Of a stretch of 21,836 nt of DNA, positions 7,646-14,703 are shown in pieces. The position numbers and the translations under genes were made by a program. Source of the DNA: DATMNI01 sp035570275 (GTDB lineage Bacteria; Acidobacteriota; Terriglobia; Bryobacterales; Bryobacteraceae); NCBI GenBank assembly GCA_035570275.1, contig DATMNI010000114.1:1-21836 (forward strand). Direction: 5' to 3'. Positions within the stretch are counted from its first letter, which is position 1, and the number at the start of each line of letters is the position of its first letter. The notes beneath the pieces were generated by a model. The model saw only the letters and a program-made list of their open reading frames with translations, searched no databases and had not been told where the DNA came from.

Positions 7646-9098
7646 TGGCTTCCGGAATAGTGCGGGCTTCTTGGGTAGTGCGGGCTTCCTGGGTAGTACG
7701 AGCCTCCTGGCCTGTGTGGTTTTTTCCGCGGCCGCTCAACCTGTATTTACCGACGTTTTCCCGCAGGCTGAACATGCCGCCCGGCGCGCCCGCGTAATGC
7801 TGCAGATCGGCGATGGGGTGGCCATCATCCAAGGCACCACCGAGAGGCCCGGCGAGCAGCCGCTGCGCCAGGCTAACCAATTCTTCTACATCGCGGGCGT
7901 GGTGGAGCCGCGCGCCATCCTGGTGATCGACGGCAGGTCCAAACAATCCACGCTGTTCCTGAATCCGCGCAACGAGCGCCGCGAAACCTCCATGTTTGGT
8001 CCGGGTCTCTACCCTGGCGAGGAAGCCGTACGCGCCACCGGAATGGAGGCGGTGCGGCCTCGCGACGATTTCAAAACGGTGCTGGAGGGCTTTGCCAGGG
8101 ACGGCCGCACCATCTACACGCCGTTCCGGCCGGAGGTGCTGGGCTGCGCGTCGGCCAGCGACCCGGCCGCACTGTCCCGCGCCACAAAGAACGATCCATG
8201 GGATGGCCGCGGCTCCCGCGAAGAGGCATTCATCGAACATGTGAAGACCGCGTCGCCGCAATCGAAGATTGCGGACCTGGACCCGATCCTGGACGGGCTG
8301 CGCGGCGCCAAGAGCGCGCGCGAGATCGCCATCATCCGCGAGACCACGCGCATCGCCGGGCTGGGCATCATGGAAGCCATGCGCGACGCGCGCCCCGGGA
8401 TGGCCGAGTACGAATTGCAGGCCGACGCCGAGTTCGTTTTCAAGAAGTACGGCGCCTACGGACCGGCTTATTTTGCGCTGATTGCCACCGGCCGCAACAC
8501 CTGGTATTCGCACTACCACAAAGACACTGCCAAGCTGGATGACGGCGACCTGGTGCAGTTCGATTACGCGCCCGATTACAAATACTACTCGTGGGATGTG
8601 ACCCGCGTCTTCCCGGCTAACGGCAAATTCACTCCGCGGCAGCGCGAATTCTACACCATCTACCTGCGCCTCTACCAGGCATTGATGACGAGCATTCGAG
8701 TGCACGCGCGGCCCAGCGACATTGTCAAGGACGCGGTGGTCAAGATGGACGCGATCATGGCGGGCTACCGATTCACCGACGACAAGATCAAAACCGCCGC
8801 CACGCAATTTGTAGAGCGCTATCGCAACAGCCGCGCCAACAGCCTGGGCCACAACGTGGGGATGGAGGTGCACGATGTCCGCAGCCCGACCGAGACGCTG
8901 GAACCGGGCCAGATTTTCACCATTGAACCGGCCATGCAGATTGCCGGCGAGCACGTTGGCATCCGGCTGGAGGACATGCTGCTAATCACGGAGAGCGGGT
9001 ACGAGAACCTCTCGGCGTTTGTGCCTGTGGAGATCGCGGATATCGAGAAAATGATGACCCGGCACGGACTGAGCGACGCGCAGGTGAAGGTGAGGTAG
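7593..9098 (+). CDS. M24-family Xaa-Pro aminopeptidase/dipeptidase, exported
   Basis: The product (501 residues from GTG 7593) has an aminopeptidase-P-type N-domain (about 55-180) and an M24 catalytic domain with all five metal ligands: Asp324, Asp335 (SWDVTR), His420 (LGHNVGMEVHD), Glu445 (FTIEPAM) and Glu460 (GIRLED). It is predicted to release residues next to proline outside the cytoplasm. The N-terminus has a hydrophobic stretch ending LLAC, which could be a lipoprotein site, or AAAQ, a standard signal-peptidase site. GGAGGA (7585-7590) lies only 2 nt before the GTG; a TTG at 7638 would avoid most of the 53-bp overlap but has no such site, so the start is uncertain. An 18-bp triplication builds the signal region. 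Confidence 0.87.
   Translation: MRRPSASKAPPSTSHLVSGFRNSAGFLGSAGFLGSTSLLACVVFSAAAQPVFTDVFPQAEHAARRARVMLQIGDGVAIIQGTTERPGEQPLRQANQFFYIAGVVEPRAILVIDGRSKQSTLFLNPRNERRETSMFGPGLYPGEEAVRATGMEAVRPRDDFKTVLEGFARDGRTIYTPFRPEVLGCASASDPAALSRATKNDPWDGRGSREEAFIEHVKTASPQSKIADLDPILDGLRGAKSAREIAIIRETTRIAGLGIMEAMRDARPGMAEYELQADAEFVFKKYGAYGPAYFALIATGRNTWYSHYHKDTAKLDDGDLVQFDYAPDYKYYSWDVTRVFPANGKFTPRQREFYTIYLRLYQALMTSIRVHARPSDIVKDAVVKMDAIMAGYRFTDDKIKTAATQFVERYRNSRANSLGHNVGMEVHDVRSPTETLEPGQIFTIEPAMQIAGEHVGIRLEDMLLITESGYENLSAFVPVEIADIEKMMTRHGLSDAQVKVR
7659..7712 (+). repeat. Three tandem 18-bp units encoding the signal-peptide core
   Basis: Units at 7659-7676, 7677-7694 (AGTGCGGGCTTCCTGGGT) and 7695-7712 are direct tandem copies; the third is more diverged. 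They encode SAGFLG, SAGFLG and STSLLA, most of the hydrophobic part of the peptidase's signal sequence. The unit length is a multiple of three, so copy changes keep the frame. Confidence 0.8.
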
Positions 9099-9226
9099 GC
9101 GCTCCAAGCGCGTTGCCGAGCGGCTGGCCCCTGCCGCCCACGTGATTCGCGGCGCCGGATCGGCGCGCTGGCCCTGGATTGAGAGGCAAGGAGGGTGAAC
9201 TTGGAACCTGTTGACAGCAAGCGCCA

Positions 9227-9606
9227 TATCCGCAGACGGTTCTGGCCTTCATCGCTTCCAATATCAATCGCACCGGCGAGGCTCGGGCCGCCGTCGCCCG
9301 CACGAGCCGGGCCGGAGTCCAAATGGGCCTGCTCGCCGACGGCGTAATCGTCCGCGATGTCCTGCAGACCTCTCTCACCGTCCGCAATTCTCTCACCGCT
9401 CGGTGAGTCCCGTGATGAAGCTTGTCGATTCCGCTCTCCGAGCAACTCGGAATCTGTAACCCAAGGCCGCGCTGGACTCGGCGATCAACAACTCGCCGAT
9501 CCCGGTCACGATCCAGGGCGGCGCCGAACGAGAAGGTGAAGAGCCTGGAGCGCAGCGCCGGCAAGCCGCCGGTGGGCTGCTGAAGGGTCTGTTGGGCAAA
9601 AGGTAA
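9227..9606 (+). pseudogene. Unassigned coding remnant, possibly an AsmA-like C-terminus
   Basis: Between the peptidase and the SGNH gene no intact gene is seen, but protein-like pieces appear in different plus-strand frames: a frame ending at TGA 9404-9406 reads ...GVQMGLLADGVIVRDVL..., and another from about 9463 reads ALDSAINNSPIPVTIQGGA. An out-of-frame stretch (EKVKSLERSAGKPPVG) leads to LLKGLLGKR and TAA 9604-9606. Together they look like one gene broken by several frameshifts. The 'PIPVTIQG...LLKGLLGK' tail recalls AsmA-family proteins, but the match is weak. The rest of the gap (9099-9226) shows nothing I recognise. Confidence 0.3.
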
Positions 9607-9617
9607 GCCGCAGCCTG

Positions 9618-10871
9618 CTACCGTCTGCCCAGCGCTCGAAGACCCTCAGCCATTCCAACACTGACATGCCCCGTCTCTTTTTCGACGTCGCCTTCCTGGT
9701 CGCCCTGCCGGAAGATCAGCGGATCGGTTTTGCTCACTTCTTCGACAGAGACGGGCGGGATGTCCGTCCCGAGAGACCGGTTCATCGTTTTGATGAATTC
9801 ATTGGCGATGATGGCGTTCCCGGTGTTGGTCGGATGAACGCCATCCAACGAGAATAATCCTCCCATGAAGCTGGTTGTCAGCTTCCGACCGTCGACCTCC
9901 GCGCCATGAGCGGCCAGATCGTTCACAAGCGAATGGATGTCCACCAAGGTGGCACCGTTGTCTGCCGCCTCCTTCGCGATCACAGCATTATAAGCGAGTA
10001 CGGCGGCGCGAATCTGCGAGAGCCTAGCGGCCCGAATCACGATGGGGCCCTGTGGACCGGAATCTGGGAGAGCCGTAGGCGCGCTTCCCATAGCCTGAAT
10101 GGCCGGAAATGCATACGGAGTAACCATGTCGAGCCCCTGCAGGCCGAATACCGCTTCCACCACGGGAACGGGCAGCTTGAGGATAGCCGCCATTTTCGGC
10201 ACGGACGTGAGATAGGCTGTCAGTGTTACGTCCGGGACGTTGGCAATTACCAGGTGTTCGCTGGCGTGTGCCATGGTTGTGGCGGCGACATGATATAACG
10301 CACTGAACGTGGGAACATCCGTCGGATCAGTGCCAAACAAAAGAGTGAACAGCACATCAGTGCTCCCGATCCAAAGAATGGCGGTCGTCGGCTTGAGCGC
10401 CGCGGCCTCTGCCAGCTCGGTCGGACCGGGATTTGTGGAGCAGTTCGGGTTCAAAATCTCCGCCGCCATCACCTCAATCGAATTGGCGAAGTTCGGAGTG
10501 CAAGACGGCTGAAACCCAACCAGCGCAGCCACGGAGAACCCCGGCACCGCGACGTCCAGAGTTTGCACCGTGTTCAGCCGTGCGACCGGCGTCAGGCCTG
10601 TCACGACGGCGAAGTTCTGGACAATCGAGATCTGGGGATATCCCGGAGGCGGCAACAGAGGCAGGTTCAGCGAGACACCCGCCTGGGTCGCGATGACATT
10701 GGCGTAACCGTGCACCTGGCCCGATTCGATGAGCTGCGAATTCTGATAGCCGGCGCCCAATGAATCCCCGGTGACCACAAACCTGGAAAAATCGGCCCTT
10801 TTCTCGCCGTAAACCACAGCGTTGACGATGAACCCAAGAAGAACCGCGACGGAACCGCACTTGTACGACAT
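9618..10871 (-). CDS. Exported SGNH/GDSL-family hydrolase
   Basis: The 417-residue product has an N-terminal hydrophobic export signal (VAVLLGFIVNAVV) and SGNH hydrolase blocks: block I VVTGDSLGAG with nucleophile Ser37, and block V DGVHPT with Asp343 and His346. Members hydrolyse ester bonds of lipids, acetylated sugars or polysaccharides. Block III reads WIGSTDVL (about 167-174) where the family has GxND, so the oxyanion-hole Asn appears to be Thr; either activity is altered or another residue serves. It is longer than simple esterases (200-250), with an insertion around 60-150. ATG 10871 is well supported by GGGAGGAGG at 10887-10879, 7 nt upstream. It is a single gene, with an AT-rich promoter region upstream. 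Confidence 0.8.
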   Translation of the reverse strand: MSYKCGSVAVLLGFIVNAVVYGEKRADFSRFVVTGDSLGAGYQNSQLIESGQVHGYANVIATQAGVSLNLPLLPPPGYPQISIVQNFAVVTGLTPVARLNTVQTLDVAVPGFSVAALVGFQPSCTPNFANSIEVMAAEILNPNCSTNPGPTELAEAAALKPTTAILWIGSTDVLFTLLFGTDPTDVPTFSALYHVAATTMAHASEHLVIANVPDVTLTAYLTSVPKMAAILKLPVPVVEAVFGLQGLDMVTPYAFPAIQAMGSAPTALPDSGPQGPIVIRAARLSQIRAAVLAYNAVIAKEAADNGATLVDIHSLVNDLAAHGAEVDGRKLTTSFMGGLFSLDGVHPTNTGNAIIANEFIKTMNRSLGTDIPPVSVEEVSKTDPLIFRQGDQEGDVEKETGHVSVGMAEGLRALGRR

Positions 10872-10942
10872 GATGGTGCCTCCTCCCTTCCTTTATCTAT
10901 CAATTCACTTTTCGTTCCCGCTGAAGCACTGCCAGCGCAGCG

Positions 10943-10948
10943 ATTATA
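10943..10948 (-). promoter_or_regulatory. TATAAT -10 box upstream of the SGNH hydrolase
   Basis: A perfect TATAAT on the minus strand lies in the AT-rich segment 10890-10980, about 72 bp before the ATG at 10871. No good -35 is seen at 17 bp. Transcription would start near 10936 and leave a leader of about 65 nt. Confidence 0.4.
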
Positions 10949-10973
10949 CATCCAATTTCTTATTTACATTTGC

Positions 10974-11130
10974 TTATTTCACACTCGACCCAGAGGCTTG
11001 ACTCATCACCCACTCCGCCGCCAGCGCGGCGGCTCCGGTGGAGCGGGGCGCGCCACCTTCAAGCACCGCGCTGACAAAATCCTCGATGCACGGGTAGTGC
11101 AGGTTGGCGGGAGCCGGAATATCCGGTACT
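10974..11130 (-). pseudogene. C-terminal remnant of a Gfo/Idh/MocA oxidoreductase
   Basis: On the minus strand, a frame ending at TAA 10976-10974 reads NLHYPCIEDFVSAVLEG and then APRSTGAAALAAEWVM. This is the characteristic last helix and tail of Gfo/Idh/MocA sugar dehydrogenases (the usual pattern is IEDFV.A..EGR.P..(S/T)G..A....WV). Only about 50 of the usual ~350-400 residues remain; the NAD-binding Rossmann domain and active site are absent. The remnant meets the antitoxin remnant near 11150 on the other strand, so the rest of the gene was probably lost by deletion or insertion at that junction. Confidence 0.55.
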
Positions 11131-11151
11131 GTGGAAGTAGAAGAAGCCGCT

Positions 11152-11310
11152 ATGAACGTGACCTTAAACCTAAATCCTGAAGTAGAAGGCTTGACGGCGC
11201 TAGCGCGTGCGCGGCGTCTCGTTGGACGACTACCTTCAGGAACTGGTTGTCAGAGAGGTGGGCTTGCCCGCCTGCGTGGAATCGCGTCCGCTTCAAAAAC
11301 GGTTCGATAA
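11152..11310 (+). pseudogene. Frameshifted small antitoxin-like gene
   Basis: ATG 11152 opens MNVTLNLNPEVEGLTALARAR, and the next frame continues RGVSLDDYLQELVVRE from about 11207. Joined, they give the typical short acidobacterial protein with a beta-strand N-terminus and a ribbon-helix-helix-like helix pair, usually annotated as an antitoxin or hypothetical. The junction lies in a GCGC run (about 11201-11212), and loss of two bases there would explain the break. The tail after residue ~40 is not recognisable. No partner toxin is seen on this strand, so the pair is broken, or this is a stand-alone gene. A sequencing error is possible. Confidence 0.5.
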
Positions 11311-11654
11311 TCAGGCGTCGATTTCGACCAGTGCCGAGTCCAGAACAGGCAGCAGGGAGGGGAGATCGTCCGCAACGGTGGTCCAGACAATGTCGAGGTC
11401 CACATCGAAGTACGCGTGGATTAGACGGTTCCGCATCGAGACCATCTTGGCGAAAGGAATGGCGGGAAATCGAACGCGAACCTCGGGAGTTACCTTCGAG
11501 GCGGCTTCCCGAGAATTTCCAGACACCGCGCGAGCGCCATAGCCAGCATCATGTTCGCCGAGAGGTCCGGCCGTTGCTGCCCACCTGCCATTTCGAGGGC
11601 GGATGCCACAGCCTCACGCATGTGGCGCAGCCGAATGGCGTCAGGACTCTGCAT
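11311..11654 (-). pseudogene. hepT: HepT-like HEPN toxin (DUF86) with one frameshift
   Basis: HepT is the HEPN-domain RNase toxin of the MntA-HepT toxin-antitoxin system. ATG 11654 opens MQSPDAIRLRHMREAV and runs to ALARCLEILG. From about 11511 the reading must change frame to continue EAASKVTPEVRVRFPAIPFA and then MVSMRNRLIHAYFDVD. The latter holds the HEPN active motif R(x4)H (RNRLIH). A single missing G in the GGGAAG at about 11505-11511 explains the break. Without the shift the protein stops at 11490 and lacks the motif. The restored length (~113 residues) is normal. The start overlaps the end of mntA by 14 nt, the usual arrangement. A sequencing error cannot be excluded. Confidence 0.8.
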
Positions 11655-11949
11655 AAACGATCAACGCGTCATGCACGACCTGATCGCGAAAATGCCGGCT
11701 GAGATCCATGGGAGTACGCAGGTCAACCCTGCGTCCGCCGAACAAGCGGCCCAACGCCTCCTCGATTTCGGCAAGCCGGAAGAAGCCAACTCGCTCCTGG
11801 GGCCGAAATTCGACGAGGACATCGATGTCGCTGGAAGCAGGGAACCGTCCGGTGACCACGGAACCGAACAGGGCGAGTTTTCGAATGCCGTTGCGCCGGC
11901 AAAGCTCGCCAATCTGGGCCTCCGGAATCTCGACTTGCGCCACTGTCAT
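11641..11949 (-). CDS. mntA: MntA-like minimal nucleotidyltransferase antitoxin
   Basis: The 102-residue protein is a minimal nucleotidyltransferase (MNT) domain. GSVVTGRFPASSDIDVLVEF (about 29-48) contains the GSx(10)DxD active site, with the two metal-binding Asp in SSDIDV; a third acidic residue is likely in RRVDL (about 73-77). In MntA-HepT systems this protein adds AMP groups to a Tyr next to the HEPN motif of HepT and so neutralises it. Here the gene is intact while the toxin is frameshifted. ATG 11949 is preceded by GGAGAAG on the minus strand. The gene is the first of the pair and overlaps hepT by 14 nt. Confidence 0.85.
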   Translation of the reverse strand: MTVAQVEIPEAQIGELCRRNGIRKLALFGSVVTGRFPASSDIDVLVEFRPQERVGFFRLAEIEEALGRLFGGRRVDLRTPMDLSRHFRDQVVHDALIVYAES

Positions 11950-11991
11950 CCTTCTCCAATTATGGCTCAGATCCCGCTCGCCACAGGGGTA

Positions 11992-13275
11992 TCACGGCGC
12001 CGTGGTTCCAGGAACCCGCGGGCGGGACGGCTGCCGGACCAGCACAAAAACCAGAACGGTGGCGACCACCGGTATCAGGCTGGCGCCGATCAGCACCGGC
12101 TCGAATGAGTATTTGTCCGTGACCCTGCCGATGAGAAGCGTGGAAATAATGGTGCCGATTCCGGCGGCGGCGCCGCTCATGCCGCTCACCGTCGCCACTG
12201 CCTTGGTTGGGTACAGGTCGGCCGGCAGCGTCAGGGCCATGGTGGACCAGGCCGCATAAGAAAACGTCGAGACCGCAAAGAGGGCGATGATGACGACGAA
12301 GTTCGAGACGGCAACGGTCGGGATCAGCAGCGTCATGCCGATTCCGCCCAGCAACACCACCAGCTTCCTGGCTCTTAACACCGGCCAGCCACGGCGAATG
12401 CAGTAGCTGGAGAGCCCTCCGCCGGCGAAATTGCCAAGATCCGCGGCCAGGAACGGAACCCAAAAACCAAAAAGCGTGTCCTCCAGTTTGAAGCCTTTTG
12501 ACACAAGATAGATAGCGAACCAGTCGGTGATGAAGAACCACACCGGATCGGTCAGGGCTTTGCCGAGCACAATGCCCCAGGTCTCTTTTCGCCGCAGCAG
12601 GGATGTCCAGGAATGCGGAGTTCCTTCGTCGAAATCGTCGGCACGGTCCGCGAGAATTTGTGACCTCTCGCGGTCCGTGATGCCCGGATGCGTTTCGGGA
12701 GGTTGATAGACCAGGCGCCACAGAATCAGCCACGCGAATCCCAAAAGACCGGTGATGACAAAGGCCGGCCGCCAGCTTCCGAACGTCGAGTACAGCCAGA
12801 TCACCATGACCGGCGCGACGGCGCCGCCGACGGCGGAGCCGCTATCGAACAGGGCGACCGCCATGCCCCGCTCGGATTTCGGGAACCATTCGGAGACAGC
12901 CTTCGTCGCACCTGGCCAGTTGGCTGCCTCGCCGGCGCCCAGCAGAAATCGGAACGCCGCGAAACTGGCCAGACCGCTGGCCGCCGAGGTCGCCATCGCG
13001 ACAGCGGAATACCAAAGCACAGCAATAGACAGCCCGCGCCTGGTCCCCAGCCTGTCGAGGAGGGGTCCGGAGACGAACTGAAAAATCGTATAGGCAGCGC
13101 GGAACCCGATCACGATCAGCGCGAAGTCGGAATTCGACCATGCGTATTCACGCTTCAGATAGGGCGCCAGCACGCTCAGCGTCTGGCGATCGATGTAGTT
13201 GATGGTGGTTGAGGCGAACAGCAGCACCGCGATCCACCAGCGCAGCGGCACGCGCCCTGTGCTTCCGCTCAACAT
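11992..13275 (-). CDS. MFS transporter, anion:cation symporter (ExuT-like) family
   Basis: The 427-residue inner-membrane protein has about twelve helices and ACS-family signatures: NYIDRQTLSVLAP in the first helix (about 25-37), the loop LLDRLGTRRGL (about 71-81), and RFLLGAGEAANWPGATKAVSEW then FPKSERG (about 109-137). This family imports organic anions such as hexuronates, glucarate/galactarate and phthalate-type compounds with protons. The substrate is unknown; the upstream amidohydrolase, 25 bp away on the same strand, suggests an organic acid or lactone. A frame open far upstream would add about 90 residues lacking family character, so ATG 13275 is chosen. Only a weak GGCGGG lies near it; coupling to the upstream gene is likely. 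Confidence 0.88.
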   Translation of the reverse strand: MLSGSTGRVPLRWWIAVLLFASTTINYIDRQTLSVLAPYLKREYAWSNSDFALIVIGFRAAYTIFQFVSGPLLDRLGTRRGLSIAVLWYSAVAMATSAASGLASFAAFRFLLGAGEAANWPGATKAVSEWFPKSERGMAVALFDSGSAVGGAVAPVMVIWLYSTFGSWRPAFVITGLLGFAWLILWRLVYQPPETHPGITDRERSQILADRADDFDEGTPHSWTSLLRRKETWGIVLGKALTDPVWFFITDWFAIYLVSKGFKLEDTLFGFWVPFLAADLGNFAGGGLSSYCIRRGWPVLRARKLVVLLGGIGMTLLIPTVAVSNFVVIIALFAVSTFSYAAWSTMALTLPADLYPTKAVATVSGMSGAAAGIGTIISTLLIGRVTDKYSFEPVLIGASLIPVVATVLVFVLVRQPSRPRVPGTTAP

Positions 13276-13300
13276 GTCCCGCCGGCCGCCATCGGGCACT

Positions 13301-14470
13301 CTAATGTTGTGCCGCGAGCTGCTTCTCAAATGAAGCGCGGACCGACGGCAGGTATCGCAGGGCGTTGGCGTCGTAGACCTTGCGCAGCACGTCGTCGGGC
13401 AGGCCGATGCCGGAGATTCTCCACCGTCCATGCAACGGCGCCCCGGTCGCCGAGCGCAACTGCGCCGGGTGATCGAAATGCTCGTCAAAGGTCTCAAGGA
13501 ACCTCCAATGCGGCTCCCAGAACTCTTCGATCCCGCGGCTGGGATTGCCATCGGAGCCGAACAGAATGCGGTCCTGATACTTCAGGAAAAACTTGCGGGT
13601 CATCAGGGGCGCGCGGCCCAGGTCCTGAACCGTCGCCGAAAGCTCGATATCGGCGTTGGGATATTTATCCAGCAGAGCGGCGACTTTGTCCATGTCATAG
13701 TAAAGCATCGCAAAGTGCGCGTTGACGAAGCGCGTATTGGGGTGCCTGGCGTGCATGTTCTCGCGCGCCTTTTCGATGACGTCGGGCGTCGGATGGCCGG
13801 TCTGGTAGTAGTTACCCTCCGGGCTGCTGCGCCACAGGCCGGCTTCGTAGCGTTCGTTCTCCGGGCCGATGGGGAGGAAGCGGCCGTAGGAGTCGCTGAG
13901 GTGAATCATGACCGGCTTATTGTACTTGGCGCACATTTCCCAGACCGCGTCGAGCCGCGGGTCGTCGGCCTGAATGTAGGTGCCGTCGGAGTTCTTGTAG
14001 ACGAGCCCCAACTCTTTGGCTATTTTCAGCCCCTGCGCTCCGGCGCGAAAACAGCGTTCCAGCTCCGCGGCGGTTTTTTCGGACCAGCCCGCTTCGTTGA
14101 TCCCCTGCCAGTTCAGTCTGGCGAAATGAATGATGCGGTCCCGGAAGGGCTCTCCGACTTGGATGTTCTGATCGAACGCCTTGCCGAATCCGCCGTCCAT
14201 GTTGCAGATCACGGCCACACCGGTTTTGTCCATCAGGCTAATCATCTTCCGGTAATCATCCGCGGTCCTGAGCGACCCTCCGTGGAGGTGGAAGTCGATC
14301 ACGGGAAACCTGGCTCGAGTGATCGTGGTCCTGGGGAGTTTCATCAGGGCCTTGGGCATGGCCGGCACTTCGGGCGCGGGCTTGAAGCCGGTATGCGAAC
14401 CCGAGGTTTGAGCCCAGGAATTGAAGCCTGCCGCCATTAACAACGCCAGGACGGGCGATCGTCGGAGCAT
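13301..14470 (-). CDS. Exported amidohydrolase-2-family metal-dependent hydrolase
   Basis: The 389-residue product has a signal peptide (MLRRSPVLALLMAAGFNSWAQ) and a TIM-barrel amidohydrolase domain. Likely metal and catalytic residues are DFHLH (His61, His63), Lys149 in LKIAKELG, His190 (VMIHLSD), His252 (VNAHFAM) and Asp307 (FGSDGNP). The family includes ACMSD-like decarboxylases and lactone hydrolases acting on aromatic or sugar-acid compounds; the exact reaction is unknown. ATG 14470 is preferred over ATG 14476 because the strong ribosome site AAGGAGGT (14484-14477) ends directly at 14477, leaving no spacer for the first ATG but 6 nt for the second. It is the first gene of an operon with the MFS transporter. 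Confidence 0.87.
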   Translation of the reverse strand: MLRRSPVLALLMAAGFNSWAQTSGSHTGFKPAPEVPAMPKALMKLPRTTITRARFPVIDFHLHGGSLRTADDYRKMISLMDKTGVAVICNMDGGFGKAFDQNIQVGEPFRDRIIHFARLNWQGINEAGWSEKTAAELERCFRAGAQGLKIAKELGLVYKNSDGTYIQADDPRLDAVWEMCAKYNKPVMIHLSDSYGRFLPIGPENERYEAGLWRSSPEGNYYQTGHPTPDVIEKARENMHARHPNTRFVNAHFAMLYYDMDKVAALLDKYPNADIELSATVQDLGRAPLMTRKFFLKYQDRILFGSDGNPSRGIEEFWEPHWRFLETFDEHFDHPAQLRSATGAPLHGRWRISGIGLPDDVLRKVYDANALRYLPSVRASFEKQLAAQH

Positions 14471-14476
14471 ACTCAT

Positions 14477-14484
14477 ACCTCCTT
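14477..14484 (-). promoter_or_regulatory. Strong ribosome binding site deciding the amidohydrolase start
   Basis: AAGGAGGT is a full anti-16S match. An ATG directly abuts it at 14476 and a second in-frame ATG follows at 14470; only the second has a workable 6-nt spacer. Confidence 0.8.
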
Positions 14485-14540
14485 CGAAAAAACTGTGTAG
14501 AGGTATTGTGGCACAGAGCTAAACCGATTTCAGGGGATAC

Positions 14541-14681
14541 GTGGGGCAGGTTGCTTACTCGATTGGCGGAGTGGCCTCCGCCTCCTCGCATCTTGCGGGC
14601 AACGCCACCAACGCGAGGCGGCTCGCCCGGCATCGCAGCAGGCGGATTGCCAATCCGCCGCAGATTAACAATCTGCCCCAC
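14541..14681. repeat. ~140-bp palindromic element, copy A
   Basis: The ends GTGGGGCAG... and ...CTGCCCCAC are inverted repeats. The right arm holds two adjacent hairpins, GGCGGATTGCCAATCCGCC and CAGATTAACAATCTG; the left arm is a degraded mirror of it. The centre is GC-rich and not shared with copy B. It lies between the amidohydrolase and the third M24 peptidase and has no coding function. The double-hairpin arms recall REP/BIME elements or a palindromic MITE. Confidence 0.75.
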
Positions 14682-14703
14682 AAGGCCACAGGCGTTGGAT
14701 GAC

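Noticed and set aside
7605..8954. A 449-codon minus-strand frame opposite the second M24 peptidase
   Set aside because: Antisense shadow with low-complexity composition; the plus strand has all catalytic residues.
13276..13551. An N-terminal extension of the MFS transporter
   Set aside because: The added ~90 residues are Arg/Ser-rich, overlap the amidohydrolase gene and precede a normal transporter start at 13275.
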